A stretch of 6,235 nucleotides of DNA from Desulfobacteraceae bacterium (GTDB lineage: Bacteria; Desulfobacterota; DSM-4660; Desulfatiglandales; B25-G16). A program made the translations under genes and the position numbers. Location of the stretch: the NCBI GenBank assembly GCA_028572035.1, contig JAPVWE010000084.1:1-6235 (forward strand). Direction: 5' to 3'. Positions 4,926 to 6,235 of this stretch are shown piece after piece. The notes beneath the pieces were generated by a model, which saw nothing but the letters and a program-made list of their open reading frames with translations, was not told where the DNA came from and did no database searches. The first letter of the stretch is position 1; each line of letters starts with the position of its first letter.

Positions 4926-6235
4926 ATGGAAACAATCTTGATCGTAGACGATGAAAAGAACTATCTGGTTATCCTTGAAGCCCTGCTGGCTCCTGAGGGT
5001 TACGAGATAATCACAGAAGATAATGCGTTCAATGCCCTCCGTCTAATCAGGGAAGCGGATTTGGATCTAGTGATTACCGATATGAAAATGCCCGGGATGG
5101 ACGGGATGGTGCTCTTGGAAGAAGTAAAGAATATAGACCCTGAACTGCCGGTTATCATAATGACAGCCTACGGGACAATTGAGATGGCAGTGGAGGCTAT
5201 GAAAAAGAGGGCCTATGATTACATCACCAAGCCTTTCCGGAATGAGGAATTGAAGCTAACCATCAAAAAGGCCCTCGAATTTTACAGCCTCAAAAAGGAA
5301 AACAGGCTTCTCAGTGAAGCCCTTTCAGACCGCTATAAATATGGAAATATGATTGGCAAGAGCAAGCCCATGCTCAAGATCTACGATATGATTGGGAAGG
5401 TTGCTCAATCCAGGGCATCTGTAATGATCACAGGCCCTTCTGGTACCGGTAAGGAACTTATCGCCAAGGCTATTCATTATGGCAGCCCGAGGAAAAACAG
5501 GCCCTTTGTCTCTATCAATTGCGGTGCATTGACTGAAACCTTGTTAGAAAGTGAGCTTTTCGGCCATGAGAAGGGTGCCTTTACCGGGGCTGTTAGCATG
5601 AAAAAGGGGCGATTTGAATTGGCTGATGGGGGAACCTTGTTTCTGGATGAGGTGGGTGAAATGCCACCTTCCCTTCAGGTAAAGCTTCTCAGGGTATTGC
5701 AGGAGATGGAATTTGAAAGGGTGGGGGGGACTAAAACCATTAAGGTGGATGTCAGGATTTTGACAGCCTCTAATCGCCAATTAAAAGAAGATGTAGACAG
5801 AGGGATATTCAGGGAGGATCTTTTTTATCGCCTGGATGTGGTTGAGATAGACGCACCACCTCTAATAGATAGGATCGAAGATATCCCCTTTCTCGTTGCA
5901 CATTTTATAGAAAAACTCCAGCCATCCGAAAGGAGAGAAATAAAACTGGCCCCTGAGGTCTGGAAGGCCCTGTACACCTACACCTGGCCTGGGAATATCA
6001 GGGAGTTGGAGAATACAATTGAAAGAGCCCTGGTAATGAGTTCAGATGAGACCATAACCTTAGGAGATCTGCCCGATGATTTGGTGAAAAAGAAAAAGGA
6101 AAAGATAGATCTCGACAAGATTGTGCCACGGAATCTGACGTTAGCTGAGGCCCTTGAACAGATAGAGGGAAAACTTATTGTAAGGGCCCTTAAAGCCTCC
6201 AATAATGTGCAGTCCAAAGCAGCTGAAATGCTTGG
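4926..6235 (+). CDS. NtrC-family sigma-54-dependent response regulator, partial (C-terminus off the window)
   Basis: This cytosolic transcription activator is phosphorylated by the kinase upstream and uses ATP hydrolysis to open sigma-54 promoters. 436 codons are visible before the window ends. Receiver domain at 1-120: acidic Asp8/Asp9, phospho-acceptor Asp52 (TDMKMPGMDG), Thr80 and Lys102. AAA+ domain at about 142-375: Walker A GPSGTGKE (170-177; most relatives have Glu where Pro171 is), the sigma-54 contact loop GAFTGA (217-222), Walker B LFLDE (238-242), arginine fingers in FREDLFYRL (295-303) and sensor II WPGNIREL (354-361). A lysine-rich linker leads to a FIS-type helix-turn-helix that begins about residue 404 and is cut at SKAAEML. 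Relatives of about 455-460 residues suggest some 20 residues are missing. AAAGGA lies 8 nt before the ATG, and the kinase stop is 17 bp upstream, so the two are surely co-transcribed. Regulated genes are not identified here. Confidence 0.95.
   Translation, partial: METILIVDDEKNYLVILEALLAPEGYEIITEDNAFNALRLIREADLDLVITDMKMPGMDGMVLLEEVKNIDPELPVIIMTAYGTIEMAVEAMKKRAYDYITKPFRNEELKLTIKKALEFYSLKKENRLLSEALSDRYKYGNMIGKSKPMLKIYDMIGKVAQSRASVMITGPSGTGKELIAKAIHYGSPRKNRPFVSINCGALTETLLESELFGHEKGAFTGAVSMKKGRFELADGGTLFLDEVGEMPPSLQVKLLRVLQEMEFERVGGTKTIKVDVRILTASNRQLKEDVDRGIFREDLFYRLDVVEIDAPPLIDRIEDIPFLVAHFIEKLQPSERREIKLAPEVWKALYTYTWPGNIRELENTIERALVMSSDETITLGDLPDDLVKKKKEKIDLDKIVPRNLTLAEALEQIEGKLIVRALKASNNVQSKAAEML

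Overview
The window is about 6.2 kb of moderate-G+C bacterial chromosome from a Gram-negative organism. An outer-membrane beta-barrel protein and a lipoprotein with a clear lipobox both point to a diderm. The style of the genes (histidine kinase followed by an NtrC-type sigma-54 activator, short conserved hypothetical genes, repeat-rich intergenic DNA) is what I would expect from an uncultivated Desulfobacterota / former Deltaproteobacteria lineage. That placement is inference; no rRNA or lineage marker is present.

Layout: four minus-strand genes fill the left part. They are a partial lipoprotein (1-489), a 53-residue conserved-looking small protein (646-807), a YfaZ-like outer-membrane barrel protein (1119-1715) and a histidine-phosphatase-family enzyme (1966-2604). 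Gaps of 150-310 bp containing hairpins separate them, so they are probably separate transcription units. A divergent intergenic region (2605-2819) carries a striking heptad-built inverted repeat and candidate promoters in both directions. Three plus-strand genes follow with short gaps. They are a stand-alone IMP cyclohydrolase (2820-3413), a membrane histidine kinase (3454-4908) and an NtrC-family response regulator (4926 to the window end, about 436 codons seen). Gaps of 40 and 17 bp and no visible terminator suggest one operon.

How the genes work together: the kinase and regulator form a phosphorelay that should activate sigma-54 promoters. I found no convincing -24/-12 promoter here, so the targets are probably elsewhere. 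The cyclohydrolase performs the last step of IMP synthesis but lacks the AICAR transformylase half of a normal PurH, so a separate transformylase is expected elsewhere in the genome. I see no functional link between purine synthesis and the two-component system beyond co-location.

No clear novel multi-gene system is visible. The most notable items are the heptad inverted repeat that may form the leader of the phosphatase gene, the split purH, the 53-residue gene, and several other structured intergenic elements that look like dispersed repeats.
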